Below, piece by piece: positions 50,394 to 59,171 of a stretch of DNA of 64,000 nucleotides. Every line of letters begins with the position of its first letter. Within the stretch, counting starts at the first letter, position 1. The notes under the pieces are model-generated. The model searched no databases, was not told the DNA's origin, and saw nothing but the letters and a program-made list of their open reading frames with translations. The position numbers and the translations under genes are program-made. Source of the DNA: Nocardia wallacei (GTDB taxonomy: Bacteria; Actinomycetota; Actinomycetes; Mycobacteriales; Mycobacteriaceae); assembly GCF_029868745.1 (NCBI RefSeq), contig NZ_JARWOP010000307.1, forward strand, positions 1-64,000, given 5' to 3'.

Positions 50394-51143
50394 ATGACGG
50401 CCGAATCCGGCACCGCCGCCGCGGAATCCGTCCGGGCCACCGAACTGTCGAGGGCCCTGGCCGAGTTGACGGAGCGGATCGAATCCGCGAGCCGAGCGGC
50501 GGGGCGGGATCCGGGCGAGACCACGTTGCTTCCGGTAACGAAATTCTTCCCGGCGTCGGATATCGAGCACCTATATGCCCTGGATAGACGGGAATTCGGG
50601 GAGTCACGCGAGCAGGAGGCGTCGGCGAAGGCGGCCGACCTGCAACGGCTTTCGGGCTTGCGCTGGCACATGATCGGCCGCCTGCAGCGCAACAAGGCGA
50701 AATCCGTCGCCCGCTGGGCCCATGCCGTGCACTCGGTGGACAGCGAACGGCTCGCCGCGGCGCTGGACAGCGGGACCGCCGCGGCGCGCGAGGCCGGACA
50801 GCGCGACACGCCGCTGCGGGTCCTACTCCAGGTCAGCCTGGACAGCGATCCGACCCGCGGCGGTGTCGCCCCGGATGACCTGCCGCGCCTGGCCGAACAG
50901 GTGGCCCAGACGGAGCACCTCGGATTGGCCGGATTGATGGCGATTCCGCCGCTGGACGCCGATCCCGAGCCCGCGTTCGCCCGCCTCGCCGAGCTGCACG
51001 CCCGGCTGCGTGCGGACCATCCGGAGGCCACCGAACTGTCCGCCGGCATGTCCGGTGACCTGGAGATCGCAATCCGACACGGTTCCACGTGCGTGCGTGT
51101 CGGTACCGCCTTGATGGGCGCTCGACCGATAACCTCGGGATAG
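50394..51143 (+). CDS. YggS-family PLP homeostasis protein
   Basis: A 249-residue TIM-barrel of the YggS/PROSC family. The PLP lysine lies in LLPVTKFFPASDI; other blocks are GESREQEASAKA, WHMIGRLQRNKAK, LGLAGLMAIPP and LSAGMSGDLEIAIRHGSTCVRVG. These proteins bind and buffer pyridoxal phosphate in the cytoplasm. It holds the usual place between pgeF and sepF. Confidence 0.92.
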   Translation: MTAESGTAAAESVRATELSRALAELTERIESASRAAGRDPGETTLLPVTKFFPASDIEHLYALDRREFGESREQEASAKAADLQRLSGLRWHMIGRLQRNKAKSVARWAHAVHSVDSERLAAALDSGTAAAREAGQRDTPLRVLLQVSLDSDPTRGGVAPDDLPRLAEQVAQTEHLGLAGLMAIPPLDADPEPAFARLAELHARLRADHPEATELSAGMSGDLEIAIRHGSTCVRVGTALMGARPITSG

Positions 51144-51252
51144 CAAACAAACCTCATCAGTCACATTCGAAACATTATGCTGGGGACTGACGAGAACTGA
51201 GCAGGACTTCAACACCCCACGCCAACCGGGTGCCGTAGGAAGGTCGACCAGG

Positions 51253-51336
51253 ATGAGCGAGCGCAGCGAGCGAGATGTCAGCGCAGCCACGAGCGTGCTC
51301 GTGCTGGGGTCGAGTGCAAGCGAGGTGAAGGCATGA
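51253..51336 (+). CDS. putative 27-residue Ser-Glu-Arg leader ORF coupled to sepF
   Basis: The ATG frame starts MSERSERDVSAAT and ends in a TGA (51334-51336) overlapping the sepF ATG (51333). A good ribosome site (AGGAAGG) lies nine bases upstream of the ATG. The first 22 bases repeat the SER-coding DNA found at 4601-4626. It may act as an upstream ORF that couples or tunes sepF translation, or be a repeat element that happens to be open. Confidence 0.4.
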   Translation: MSERSERDVSAATSVLVLGSSASEVKA

Positions 51337-52124
51337 GCACGCTGCACAGGTTCAAGGCGTACTTCGGCATGGTTCCGCTCGAGGAATACGAAGACGATTA
51401 CGTCGACGACCGCGGCCCTCGGGGGATCGAGGACCGAAGCGCGCGCCGGCCGCGCGACTTCGGCGAATCCCGTTACGACAGTGGTCGTTCCCGGTTCGGT
51501 GACGACCGCTACGACGACGAGCCCGGCTACGCGGAGCCGTCGTACAAGGCGCCCTACCGGCCCGGCTACACCGTCGCCCGCCGCGACGACTACGTCGAGG
51601 ACTCCTACGCCGACGACCGGTACGAACCGCCGCGCCGTCCCACACGCATCGACGCCGGTCCGTCCGGCCGTGGGCGGGGGATGGACCGGCTCGGCGGCGG
51701 CACGCCGATGGTGCGCGGCACCACGCACGGCGCGCTGGCGGTCGACCCGGAGGTCGAGCGCCGGATGGAGGAGCGGCGACTGGAGGAACAGGCCCGTTTC
51801 GAGCCGGCACCGCGCCGCGCGCCGGTGTTCGAGGACGGAGGCCCCTTGTCCAAGATCACGACGCTGCGCCCGCGGACCTACGCCGAGGCCGCCATCATCG
51901 GTGAGCGTTTCCGCGACGGCACGCCGGTGATCATGGACCTGGTCGAGATGAGCAACGCCGACGCCCGCCGCCTGGTCGACTTCGCCGCCGGCTTGGCGTT
52001 CGCGCTGCGCGGCTCCTTCGACAAGGTCGCGACCAAGGTGTTCCTGCTCTCACCGGCCGACGTCGACGTATCGGCCGAGGAGCGCCGCCGGATCGCCGAA
52101 ACCGGCTTCTACAACCAGAAATAG
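51333..52124 (+). CDS. sepF: cell division protein SepF
   Basis: A 263-residue protein. The N-terminal amphipathic helix (STLHRFKAYFGMVPLEEY) targets the membrane. A long Asp/Tyr/Arg-rich linker leads to the SepF core (ITTLRPRTYAEAAIIGERFRDGTPVIMDLVEMSNADARRLVDFAAGL). SepF anchors FtsZ to the membrane in actinobacteria, which lack FtsA. Rv2147c is the mycobacterial equivalent. Its ATG is overlapped by the leader ORF stop. Confidence 0.93.
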   Translation: MSTLHRFKAYFGMVPLEEYEDDYVDDRGPRGIEDRSARRPRDFGESRYDSGRSRFGDDRYDDEPGYAEPSYKAPYRPGYTVARRDDYVEDSYADDRYEPPRRPTRIDAGPSGRGRGMDRLGGGTPMVRGTTHGALAVDPEVERRMEERRLEEQARFEPAPRRAPVFEDGGPLSKITTLRPRTYAEAAIIGERFRDGTPVIMDLVEMSNADARRLVDFAAGLAFALRGSFDKVATKVFLLSPADVDVSAEERRRIAETGFYNQK

Positions 52125-52249
52125 CGTTGCCGCCGGGGAGTCGCGTCGCGGCCGCGCCCCCGGTCGACACGCCGCGATCGGGGGAGTGACGCCGCGGTCC
52201 GACGGCGCGGGGAGTTTGCAGGACACCGATTCTGAGGCAAAGTGGTCAC

Positions 52250-52546
52250 GTGGCCTTGTTCCAGGTGCTGTATGTACTCCTGTTCCTCTTCTGGCTGTTG
52301 TTGATCAGCCGAGTGATCGTCGAGTTCATCCGCAACTTCGCGCGTGACTGGCATCCGCGTGGCGTAGTTGCCGTCGTCCTGGAGGTGATCTTCACGATCA
52401 CCGACCCACCGGTGAAACTCCTGAGGCGCTTGATACCGCCGGTGAACCTGGGTGGAATTCGCCTCGATCTGTCGATTATGGTGCTGCTTTTCATCGTGTT
52501 CATCTTGATGTCGGTGACCAGTAGGCTCGGGCAGCCGGTCACCTAG
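52250..52546 (+). CDS. YggT-family membrane protein
   Basis: A 98-residue protein with two hydrophobic segments (ALFQVLYVLLFLFWLLLISRVIVEF and LDLSIMVLLFIVFILMSV) and the YggT hallmark ITDPPVKLLRRLIPP. It matches Rv2146c, between sepF and wag31. The family is linked to division and osmotic tolerance. GTG 52250 is the start. Confidence 0.9.
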   Translation: MALFQVLYVLLFLFWLLLISRVIVEFIRNFARDWHPRGVVAVVLEVIFTITDPPVKLLRRLIPPVNLGGIRLDLSIMVLLFIVFILMSVTSRLGQPVT

Positions 52547-52548
52547 GT

Positions 52549-52577
52549 GTGACAGAATGGGCCGAGAACAATAGCTT
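52549..52577 (+). promoter_or_regulatory. candidate promoter of wag31
   Basis: GTGACA (52549-52554) and TAGCTT (52572-52577) are 17 bases apart. Transcription would start about 40 bases before the wag31 ATG. The yggT stop lies just upstream. Confidence 0.5.
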
Positions 52578-52625
52578 GCCAGATCTACCGCTAGATCTCC
52601 GTACGAAGCGTGAAGGGATCCTTCC

Positions 52626-53456
52626 ATGCCGCTGACCCCAGCCGATGTGCACAACGTCGCGTTCAGCAAACCGCCGATCGGGAAGCGCGGCTACAACGAG
52701 GATGAAGTCGACGCCTTCCTCGACCTGGTCGAGCAGGAGCTCTCACGCCTCATCGAGGAGAACGCCGACCTGCGCCAGCGGGTTGCCGAGCTGGATTCCG
52801 AGCTGGCCGAGGCCAAGAAGGCGCCGCGCCCGGCGCCGCAGGCCGTGAAACCGGCTCCGCCGCAGCCCGAACCGCCCAAACCGGTCCCCGTGCCGCCGCC
52901 GGCGCCGGTCGTGCAGGCCGCCCCGCCCTCCTCGCCGAAGGACGCCGCGGACGCGAACCTACAGGCCGCGAAGGTGTTGAGCCTGGCGCAGGAGATGGCC
53001 GACCGGCTCACCAGCGACGCCAAGACCGAGGCCGAGAACCTGCTGTCGAACGCGCGGGCAAATTCGGAGCGACTGGTCAGCGATGCCCGCACCCGGTCCG
53101 AGGGCATGATCGCCGAGGCGCGCCAGAAGGCCGAGTCCATGCTCTCCGACGCGCAGACCCGCTCGGACAACCAGCTGCGTCAGGCCAAGGAGAAGGCCGA
53201 CGCCCTGCAGGCCGACGCCGAGCGCAAGCACACCGAGATCATGGCGACGATCACCCAGCAGCGCAGCGTGCTGGAGAGCCGGATCGAGCAGCTGAAGACC
53301 TTCGAGCGGGAATACCGGGTGCGGCTGAAGTCTTACCTGGAGTCGCAGCTCGAGGAGCTGGAGAACCGTGGTTCGGCGGTTCCGGTGGACGGCGGCGACA
53401 CCTTCGACGGCGCCAACAACCACGCGCCCGCGTCGTTCGCCCAGGGCGGCAAGTAG
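52626..53456 (+). CDS. wag31: DivIVA-family polar growth protein Wag31
   Basis: A 276-residue coiled-coil protein. The N-terminal lipid-binding domain (PLTPADVHNVAFSKPPIGKRGYNEDEVDAFLDLVEQEL) is canonical. A Pro/Ala/Val-rich insert at about 72-106 separates it from a long C-terminal coiled coil with heptad Ala/Leu spacing. Wag31 gathers at poles and directs tip growth in mycolate-containing actinobacteria. It matches Rv2145c. ATG 52626 follows GAAGGGA. Confidence 0.95.
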   Translation: MPLTPADVHNVAFSKPPIGKRGYNEDEVDAFLDLVEQELSRLIEENADLRQRVAELDSELAEAKKAPRPAPQAVKPAPPQPEPPKPVPVPPPAPVVQAAPPSSPKDAADANLQAAKVLSLAQEMADRLTSDAKTEAENLLSNARANSERLVSDARTRSEGMIAEARQKAESMLSDAQTRSDNQLRQAKEKADALQADAERKHTEIMATITQQRSVLESRIEQLKTFEREYRVRLKSYLESQLEELENRGSAVPVDGGDTFDGANNHAPASFAQGGK

Positions 53457-53569
53457 TTTCGTTCCGTTCGGATTTCCGCCGGCTCCGCGGCTGTGCCGGA
53501 TTCGGGGGTGCCGTGCTGTCGTGTGGTACGCAAGCTCGTCGAGCCACCTGGCCCGCGTAGGGGGTGACC

Positions 53570-53773
53570 ATGCTCGTCCTGACGCTCGTCCTGGCCGCCA
53601 TCGGATTCGCCCTGCTGGTGACGGCGCTGACCACCGGCTCGGTGATCTGGGCCTGGGGGTGCATCGTGGTGTGTGTCGTCGGCGCCGTGCTGCTGCTGGT
53701 GAGCGCGCTGTCGATGCGCGACTCCGACGACGACGATCAGTCCTCGCGTCCCGGTCGCCACGCCCGGCGATGA
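53570..53773 (+). CDS. small two-helix membrane protein (Rv2144c-like locus)
   Basis: A 67-residue protein with two transmembrane segments (VLTLVLAAIGFALLVTAL and IWAWGCIVVCVVGAVLLLVSAL) and an acidic-then-basic tail (DSDDDDQSSRPGRHARR). GTG 53564 is an equally possible start, adding two residues. It follows wag31 by 113 bases, as Rv2144c does. Function unknown. Confidence 0.7.
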   Translation: MLVLTLVLAAIGFALLVTALTTGSVIWAWGCIVVCVVGAVLLLVSALSMRDSDDDDQSSRPGRHARR

Positions 53774-53828
53774 GCATGGGGGACGGGCCACGCCGATGGG
53801 GCCCGGAAATAACATTGCCCACGCTGGC

Positions 53829-54026
53829 TACAATCAAACCTGAACATCGGCACTGATCCGGCGATCACCGGGGAGCCTTCGGAAGAACGGCATCGGCCGC
53901 GGCCTACGGCCCGGTCCCGGAGCTCAGTAGAACCGAACGGGTGAGCCCGTCACAGCTCACGACGAGAGGTCTCGGCGCGGGCCGCACGACGGCGCGACGC
54001 CCGGACAAGCGGGGTGGTACCGCGGT
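53829..54026 (+). promoter_or_regulatory. isoleucine T-box leader of ileS with -10 promoter element
   Basis: A -10-like TACAAT (53829-53834) opens a leader of about 270 bases. Stem I with CCGGCGATCACCGG carries an AUC isoleucine specifier (53864-53866). The canonical T-box GGGGTGGTACCGCGGT lies at 54011-54026; its UGGU bulge fits the ACCA end of tRNA-Ile. Actinobacterial ileS T-boxes have a very short stem I and control translation initiation by hiding the ribosome site. The ribosome site GAGGAGA at 54094-54100 is downstream, as this model requires. Confidence 0.9.
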
Positions 54027-54112
54027 CTCGGCGCACCGGCGCCGGAATCGTCCCCGTGCCCACCGGTTACGCGCCCCACCGGCGCGTCGGCACGAGGAGA
54101 CCACTGCCCGAC

Positions 54113-57100
54113 ATGGCGGATCAGACATCCCCCAGCAACGCCGTCCCCGAGCCCGTCCCCGCCTATCCGCGCGCCGCTCTCGGTTCCGGTGGCCAGGTGT
54201 CGTTCCCCGACCTGGAGCAGCGCGTGCTCGACTACTGGGCCGCCGACGACACCTTCCGAGCCAGCGTCGAGAATCGTTCCAGCGCACCGGAGTTCGTCTT
54301 CTACGACGGACCACCGTTCGCCAACGGGTTGCCGCATTACGGCCATCTGCTCACCGGATACGTGAAGGATTTGATCCCGCGCTTTCAGACCATGCGCGGC
54401 AAGAAGGTCGAGCGGCGCTTCGGCTGGGACACGCACGGACTGCCCGCGGAAATCGAAGCGGAGAAGCAGCTCGGTATCACGGACAAATCACAGATCGATG
54501 AGATGGGACTCGCGGAATTCAATGCCGCGTGCAAATCGTCTGTGTTGCGTTACACCAACGAGTGGCGCGCGTATGTGACCCGTCAGGCCCGCTGGGTCGA
54601 CTTCGACAACGACTACAAGACACTCGATCCCGACTTCATGGAGTCGGTGATGTGGGCGTTCAAGTCGTTGTACGACAAGGGGCTGGTGTATCAGGGCTTC
54701 CGGGTGCTGCCCTACAGCTGGTACGAGCAGACCCCGCTGTCGAACCAGGAGGCGCGCCTGGACGACGCCTATCGCATGCGGCAGGATCCGGCCGTCACGG
54801 TCGAGATGACGCTGACCGTGCCCGCGGACCACCCCCTGCACGAGCTGGACGGCGCGCACGCGCTGATCTGGACCACCACGCCGTGGACGCTGCCGTCCAA
54901 CCTGGCGGTCGCCGTCCATCCCGACATCACCTATGTCCACGTCGAGGGCGGCGACGGCAAGCGGTATCTGCTGGCGTCGGAACGGGTTTCGCACTACGCC
55001 CGCGAACTGGGCGACGAGCCGCGGGTGCGCGCGGAGTATTCGGGCGCCGCGCTGGTCGGCCTGCGCTACCGTCCGCCGTTCGACTTCTTCCTAGGACACC
55101 CGAACGCGCACCGCGTCCTCGAGGCCGACTACGTGACCACCGACTCCGGTACCGGTGTCGTGCATCTCGCGCCGGCGTTCGGCGAGGAGGACATGGAGGT
55201 CTGCGCGGCCAACGACATCGAGCTCGTGCAGCCGCTGGACCAGGGCGGCAAGTTCACCTCGATGGTGCCGCCGTACGAGGGCCTGATGATCTTCGACGCC
55301 AACCCGGTCATCATCAAGGACCTCAAGACCGCCGGAAAACTGTTGCGGCACGAGACGATCGAGCACTCCTACCCCCACAGCTGGCGCTCCGGCCGGCCGC
55401 TGATCTACATGGCGGTGCCGTCCTGGTTCGTCGCGGTGACCAAGTTCCGCGACCGGATGGTGGAGTTGAACCAGGAGATCACCTGGGTGCCCGAGCACAT
55501 CCGCGACGGCCAGTTCGGCAAGTGGCTGGAGAACGCGCGGGACTGGAACATCAGTCGTAATCGCTACTGGGGCGCGCCGATCCCGGTGTGGGTGTCCGAC
55601 GATCCGGAGTATCCGCGCGTGGACGTGTACGGCTCGCTGGATCAGCTCGAGCACGACTTCGGCGTGCGGCCGAAGGATCTGCACCGCCCCGCGATCGACG
55701 AACTGGTGCGGCCGAATCCCGATGACCCTACCGGCAAGTCGATGATGCGGCGGGTGCCGGAGGTGCTGGACTGCTGGTTCGAGTCCGGGTCGATGCCCTA
55801 CGCGCAGGTGCACTACCCGTTCGAGAACAAGGAGTGGTTCGAGGGCACCCACGACGAGAAGGCGCACAGCCCCGGCGATTTCATCGTCGAGTACAACGGG
55901 CAGACTCGCGGCTGGTTCTACAACCTGCACGTGCTGTCCACGGCCCTGTTCGACCGCCCGGCGTTCAAATCCGTGGTGGCGCACGGGATCGTGCTCGGCG
56001 ACGACGGGCTGAAGATGTCCAAGTCCAAGGGCAACTATCCTGACGTCAACGAGGTGTTCGACCGCGACGGCTCCGACGCCATGCGCTGGTTCCTCATGGC
56101 GTCCCCGGTGCTGCGCGGCGGCAACCTCATCGTCACCGAGCGCGGCATCCGCGAGGGCGTGAGCCACGCGCTGCGGCCGCTGTGGAACGCGTGGACGTTC
56201 CTGCAGCTGTATGCGTCGAAACCCGGTGTGTGGCGCACGGATTCACCGCATGTGCTGGATCGCTACATCCTGGCCAAGCTGGCCGCGGCGCGGGACGCGA
56301 TGACCGAGGCGCTCGAGGTCTACGACATCGCCGCCGCCTGCGACGAACTGCGCACCTTCGCCGACGCGCTCACCAATTGGTATGTGCGCCGGTCGCGTTC
56401 GCGGTTCTGGGACGAGGACCGCGACGCCATCGACACCCTGCACACGGTGCTGGAGGTGACCACCCGGCTGGCCGCGCCGCTGCTGCCGCTGATCACCGAG
56501 GTGGTCTGGCGCGGACTCACCGGGGGCCGCTCGGTGCACCTGACCGACTGGCCCGCCGCCACCGAGCTGCCGAAGGATCCGGAGCTGGTGTCGGCGATGG
56601 ACGAGGTGCGTGCGGTGTGCTCGACCGCGCTGAGCCTGCGCAAGGCCCAGCACCTGCGCGTGCGGCTGCCGTTGTCGGAGCTGACCATCGCCGCGCCGGA
56701 CGCGGACCGGCTCGCGCCGTTCACGGACCTGGTCGCCGACGAGGTGAACGTCAAGCGGGTCGATCTGACCACCGATGTCGCCGCGCACGGCCGGTTCGAG
56801 CTGGTCGTCAACGCGCGGGCGGCCGGGCCGCGGCTGGGTAAGACCGTGCAGACGGTGATCAAGGCGGTCAAGGCCGGGGAGTGGTCGGAGAGTCCGGCGG
56901 GTGTGGTCAGCGCGGCCGGTGTGGAACTGCTGCCCGAGGAGTACACCCAGCGGCTGGTGGCCGCCGAGCCGGAGTCCACCGCCGCGCTGCCCGGCAATGC
57001 CGGTCTGGTGGTGCTGAACTCGGAGGTCACCGAGGAGCTGGAGGCCGAGGGCTGGGCCCGCGACCTCATCCGCGACCTCCAGGAGACCCGCAAGTCCCTG

Positions 57101-57286
57101 GGCCTGGACGTCTCCGACCGCATCACCCTGGTCCTCGACGTCCCCGCCGCGCACAAGCAGTGGGCCGAAACCCACCGCGACCTGATCGCCGGGGAGGTCC
57201 TCGCCACCACTCTCACCTTCGGCGACCCGGGTCCGGACGCCGCCGAAGTGGCGGGGGGCGTGCGGGTTTCGATCACCAAGGCGTGA
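54113..57286 (+). CDS. ileS: isoleucyl-tRNA synthetase
   Basis: A 1057-residue class I synthetase. The HIGH-type motif is PPFANGLPHYGHLLTG; KMSKS is in LKMSKSKGNYPDV. The editing domain includes WTTTPWTLPSNLAVAV and TDSGTGVVHLAPAFGEED. Length and lack of a C-terminal zinc finger fit the longer, eukaryote-like IleS type. ATG 54113 opens MADQTSPSN, 12 bases after GAGGAGA; residues upstream in frame belong to the T-box leader. Confidence 0.95.
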   Translation: MADQTSPSNAVPEPVPAYPRAALGSGGQVSFPDLEQRVLDYWAADDTFRASVENRSSAPEFVFYDGPPFANGLPHYGHLLTGYVKDLIPRFQTMRGKKVERRFGWDTHGLPAEIEAEKQLGITDKSQIDEMGLAEFNAACKSSVLRYTNEWRAYVTRQARWVDFDNDYKTLDPDFMESVMWAFKSLYDKGLVYQGFRVLPYSWYEQTPLSNQEARLDDAYRMRQDPAVTVEMTLTVPADHPLHELDGAHALIWTTTPWTLPSNLAVAVHPDITYVHVEGGDGKRYLLASERVSHYARELGDEPRVRAEYSGAALVGLRYRPPFDFFLGHPNAHRVLEADYVTTDSGTGVVHLAPAFGEEDMEVCAANDIELVQPLDQGGKFTSMVPPYEGLMIFDANPVIIKDLKTAGKLLRHETIEHSYPHSWRSGRPLIYMAVPSWFVAVTKFRDRMVELNQEITWVPEHIRDGQFGKWLENARDWNISRNRYWGAPIPVWVSDDPEYPRVDVYGSLDQLEHDFGVRPKDLHRPAIDELVRPNPDDPTGKSMMRRVPEVLDCWFESGSMPYAQVHYPFENKEWFEGTHDEKAHSPGDFIVEYNGQTRGWFYNLHVLSTALFDRPAFKSVVAHGIVLGDDGLKMSKSKGNYPDVNEVFDRDGSDAMRWFLMASPVLRGGNLIVTERGIREGVSHALRPLWNAWTFLQLYASKPGVWRTDSPHVLDRYILAKLAAARDAMTEALEVYDIAAACDELRTFADALTNWYVRRSRSRFWDEDRDAIDTLHTVLEVTTRLAAPLLPLITEVVWRGLTGGRSVHLTDWPAATELPKDPELVSAMDEVRAVCSTALSLRKAQHLRVRLPLSELTIAAPDADRLAPFTDLVADEVNVKRVDLTTDVAAHGRFELVVNARAAGPRLGKTVQTVIKAVKAGEWSESPAGVVSAAGVELLPEEYTQRLVAAEPESTAALPGNAGLVVLNSEVTEELEAEGWARDLIRDLQETRKSLGLDVSDRITLVLDVPAAHKQWAETHRDLIAGEVLATTLTFGDPGPDAAEVAGGVRVSITKA

Positions 57287-57289
57287 GAC

Positions 57290-57366
57290 CCGGCCTGAGC
57301 GGACGCAGCCGAGTTCGCCGCGGCGGAAAATGTCGCGCGGCAACGATTTGCGTCCGCTCAGGCCGG
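57290..57366. terminator. 77-bp inverted repeat between convergent ileS and pucR-type gene
   Basis: Two perfect 18-bp arms, CCGGCCTGAGCGGACGCA (57290-57307) and its complement (57349-57366), flank a 41-base spacer. The spacer holds an inner GCCGCG/CGCGGC pair. It could serve as a bidirectional terminator, although no T tract follows. A small intergenic repeat element is the alternative. Confidence 0.55.
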
Positions 57367-57449
57367 TTCGGTGTGGCCCTGGTACTGGCAGCGCGCTCCC
57401 GCCATGCCGGGATGACGAGGGTGGGCTGAGTGCGGTCGTGCTGATGTCA

Positions 57450-59093
57450 TCAGCCTGACTTCGCATTCCGGTGCGCGGCCAGCTGGATTTCCAGCAGGAG
57501 ACGGTCGGGGGCGGAGCCGAGGTCGATGCCCATGAGCTGGGTGGCGCGGCGGATGCGGTAGCGGAGGGTGTTGGGGTGGATGCGTAGTTCGGCGGCGGCG
57601 GCGCGGACGTCGCCGCGGTGGGTGAGGTAGGTGTCGAGGCTGGCGCGCAGTTCGGCGGAGTAGGTGGTGTCGTAGTCGACGAGGGTGTCCAGGCGCGGAT
57701 CGCGGAGCTCCGGGCGGTCGGCGATCACCGTGAGGATCTCCGCGAGCAGCACGGTGGTGCGAGAGCGGGCCAGCGTCGTGACCGGCTCGGCCGCAGGCAG
57801 ATTCGCGGTGCGGTCCAGGACGCGGTCCACCTCGGCGCGCGCCCGGGACGCGTCGGCGAGCCCGGCGACCGGGGCGGCGACGGCTGCCCGCAGCGTCAGC
57901 CCGGACCCCTCGGCGAGCTGCTCGATAACCTGCCGGGTCCACGAGGTCACCCGGTCCACCGACCGGTGCTCGGGGAACAGCACGTACAGCCGGTCGCCGA
58001 TCCGGGTGGTCACACAGTCCTGCCGGAAGGCACTGGCGTGCAAGCGAAGTGTGACCGTGCCGCGAGGCAGCGCTGCCGCCGCGTCCTTCGACCCGTGCGG
58101 GGCGAACCCGACCACCGCGGCCTGCCCGTCGGCCGCCATGGCGAATGTTTCGGCGAAGGCGGCGAGGTCGACGTCGCCGCCGTGCGCGCCGAGCAGCCGC
58201 TGGATCAGCAGGGCGTCGGTCGTCGGAGCGTGGCGCGTACGCCAGATCACCCGTGCCGCAATGGAAGCCGCGCCGCGCAGCACCCGGTCGCTGTCCGCGC
58301 GCAGGGGCTCGGTGGCCTCCTGCACCCAGATCGTGCCGAGTACGGCCGGTGCGCGCGGCCCGTCGCGCCCCGGCTCGCGGATCCCGATCGCCAAGCGCCG
58401 CCGCGTCTCCCATTCCGGCTGGGCCGGAACCTCCACGGGCTCACCGGAATTGCGCAGGCGATCGAATACGCCCGCGCGCTGCAACCAGTGCAGGTACCCG
58501 GCCGGGCCCTGCCGCCCCAGCACCGACAGCCGGCGCACGGCGTCGGCGGAGGCCGTGCTGTCGGCCGAGTACGCCAGCACCCGGGACTGGTCGTCCTCGA
58601 TGGTCACCAGCCCCCCGGTCGACTCGCCCACCGACTGCGCCAGCCCGAACAGGTCGGTGTCGAGCGCGGGCACGGATTCCACGGCGGCCCGCGGCCCGTG
58701 TCCGGTGATCCGTTCGATCAGCGCGTGGACCATCTCCCAGCGGGCATGCGGATGCACCTCGACCAGCGCTATCCCGGACTCGTGGGCGGCTTCGCGCAAC
58801 CGCGCCGAGACGCTCTTGGAGAACACCACCCGCGGCCGGTGCTCGGCCGGGCAGCGCTCGCCCAGGTCGCGCACCCAGCGCGTGGCATCGTCGTCACCCA
58901 CGCCGACCTGCAGGTACACCTCCGGCAATGCCCGGCCGGGCGGCATGTCCATGGTCAGGTCGTCGATGTCCATGAACGCCACGGAACCGACCAGCACGTC
59001 CTCGCCGGCGGGCGCGTCCACCAGCGTGACGACGGAGCTGGTCAGCGCCGTCAGCACGTCCGACAGCGGTATGGTGTGGGTCACATCCCTCAT
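57450..59093 (-). CDS. PucR-family transcriptional regulator of proline catabolism
   Basis: A 547-residue regulator. The N-terminal PucR domain (TIPLSDVLTALTSSVVTLVDAPAGEDVLVGSVAFMDIDDL) is followed by a GGDEF-like middle. The C-terminal helix-turn-helix is HRGDVRAAAAELRIHPNTLRYRIRRATQLMGIDL. It is divergent from pruA, matching Rv1186c (PruC), which controls proline utilisation in mycobacteria. ATG 59093 lies four bases from a perfect inverted repeat that is its likely operator. Confidence 0.85.
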   Translation of the reverse strand: MRDVTHTIPLSDVLTALTSSVVTLVDAPAGEDVLVGSVAFMDIDDLTMDMPPGRALPEVYLQVGVGDDDATRWVRDLGERCPAEHRPRVVFSKSVSARLREAAHESGIALVEVHPHARWEMVHALIERITGHGPRAAVESVPALDTDLFGLAQSVGESTGGLVTIEDDQSRVLAYSADSTASADAVRRLSVLGRQGPAGYLHWLQRAGVFDRLRNSGEPVEVPAQPEWETRRRLAIGIREPGRDGPRAPAVLGTIWVQEATEPLRADSDRVLRGAASIAARVIWRTRHAPTTDALLIQRLLGAHGGDVDLAAFAETFAMAADGQAAVVGFAPHGSKDAAAALPRGTVTLRLHASAFRQDCVTTRIGDRLYVLFPEHRSVDRVTSWTRQVIEQLAEGSGLTLRAAVAAPVAGLADASRARAEVDRVLDRTANLPAAEPVTTLARSRTTVLLAEILTVIADRPELRDPRLDTLVDYDTTYSAELRASLDTYLTHRGDVRAAAAELRIHPNTLRYRIRRATQLMGIDLGSAPDRLLLEIQLAAHRNAKSG

Positions 59094-59096
59094 TCA

Positions 59097-59130
59097 ATCG
59101 GACGAAAGTTGCTTGCGCAATTCGTCCGAT
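59097..59130. promoter_or_regulatory. perfect inverted repeat operator of the pru divergon
   Basis: ATCGGACGAA (59097-59106) and TTCGTCCGAT (59121-59130) are perfect complements, 14 bases apart. The spacer ends in the palindrome TTGCGCAA (59113-59120). It sits between the regulator and pruA starts, so it probably binds the PucR-type regulator. Confidence 0.65.
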
Positions 59131-59171
59131 CGAACAATTCGCTCCCGGCGTGGATGGGGTTTATTTCCTGC

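Noticed and set aside
57618..59171. N-terminal extension of the pruA frame
   Set aside because: The part before 59172 is antisense to the PucR-type regulator. The P5C dehydrogenase family starts near 59172.
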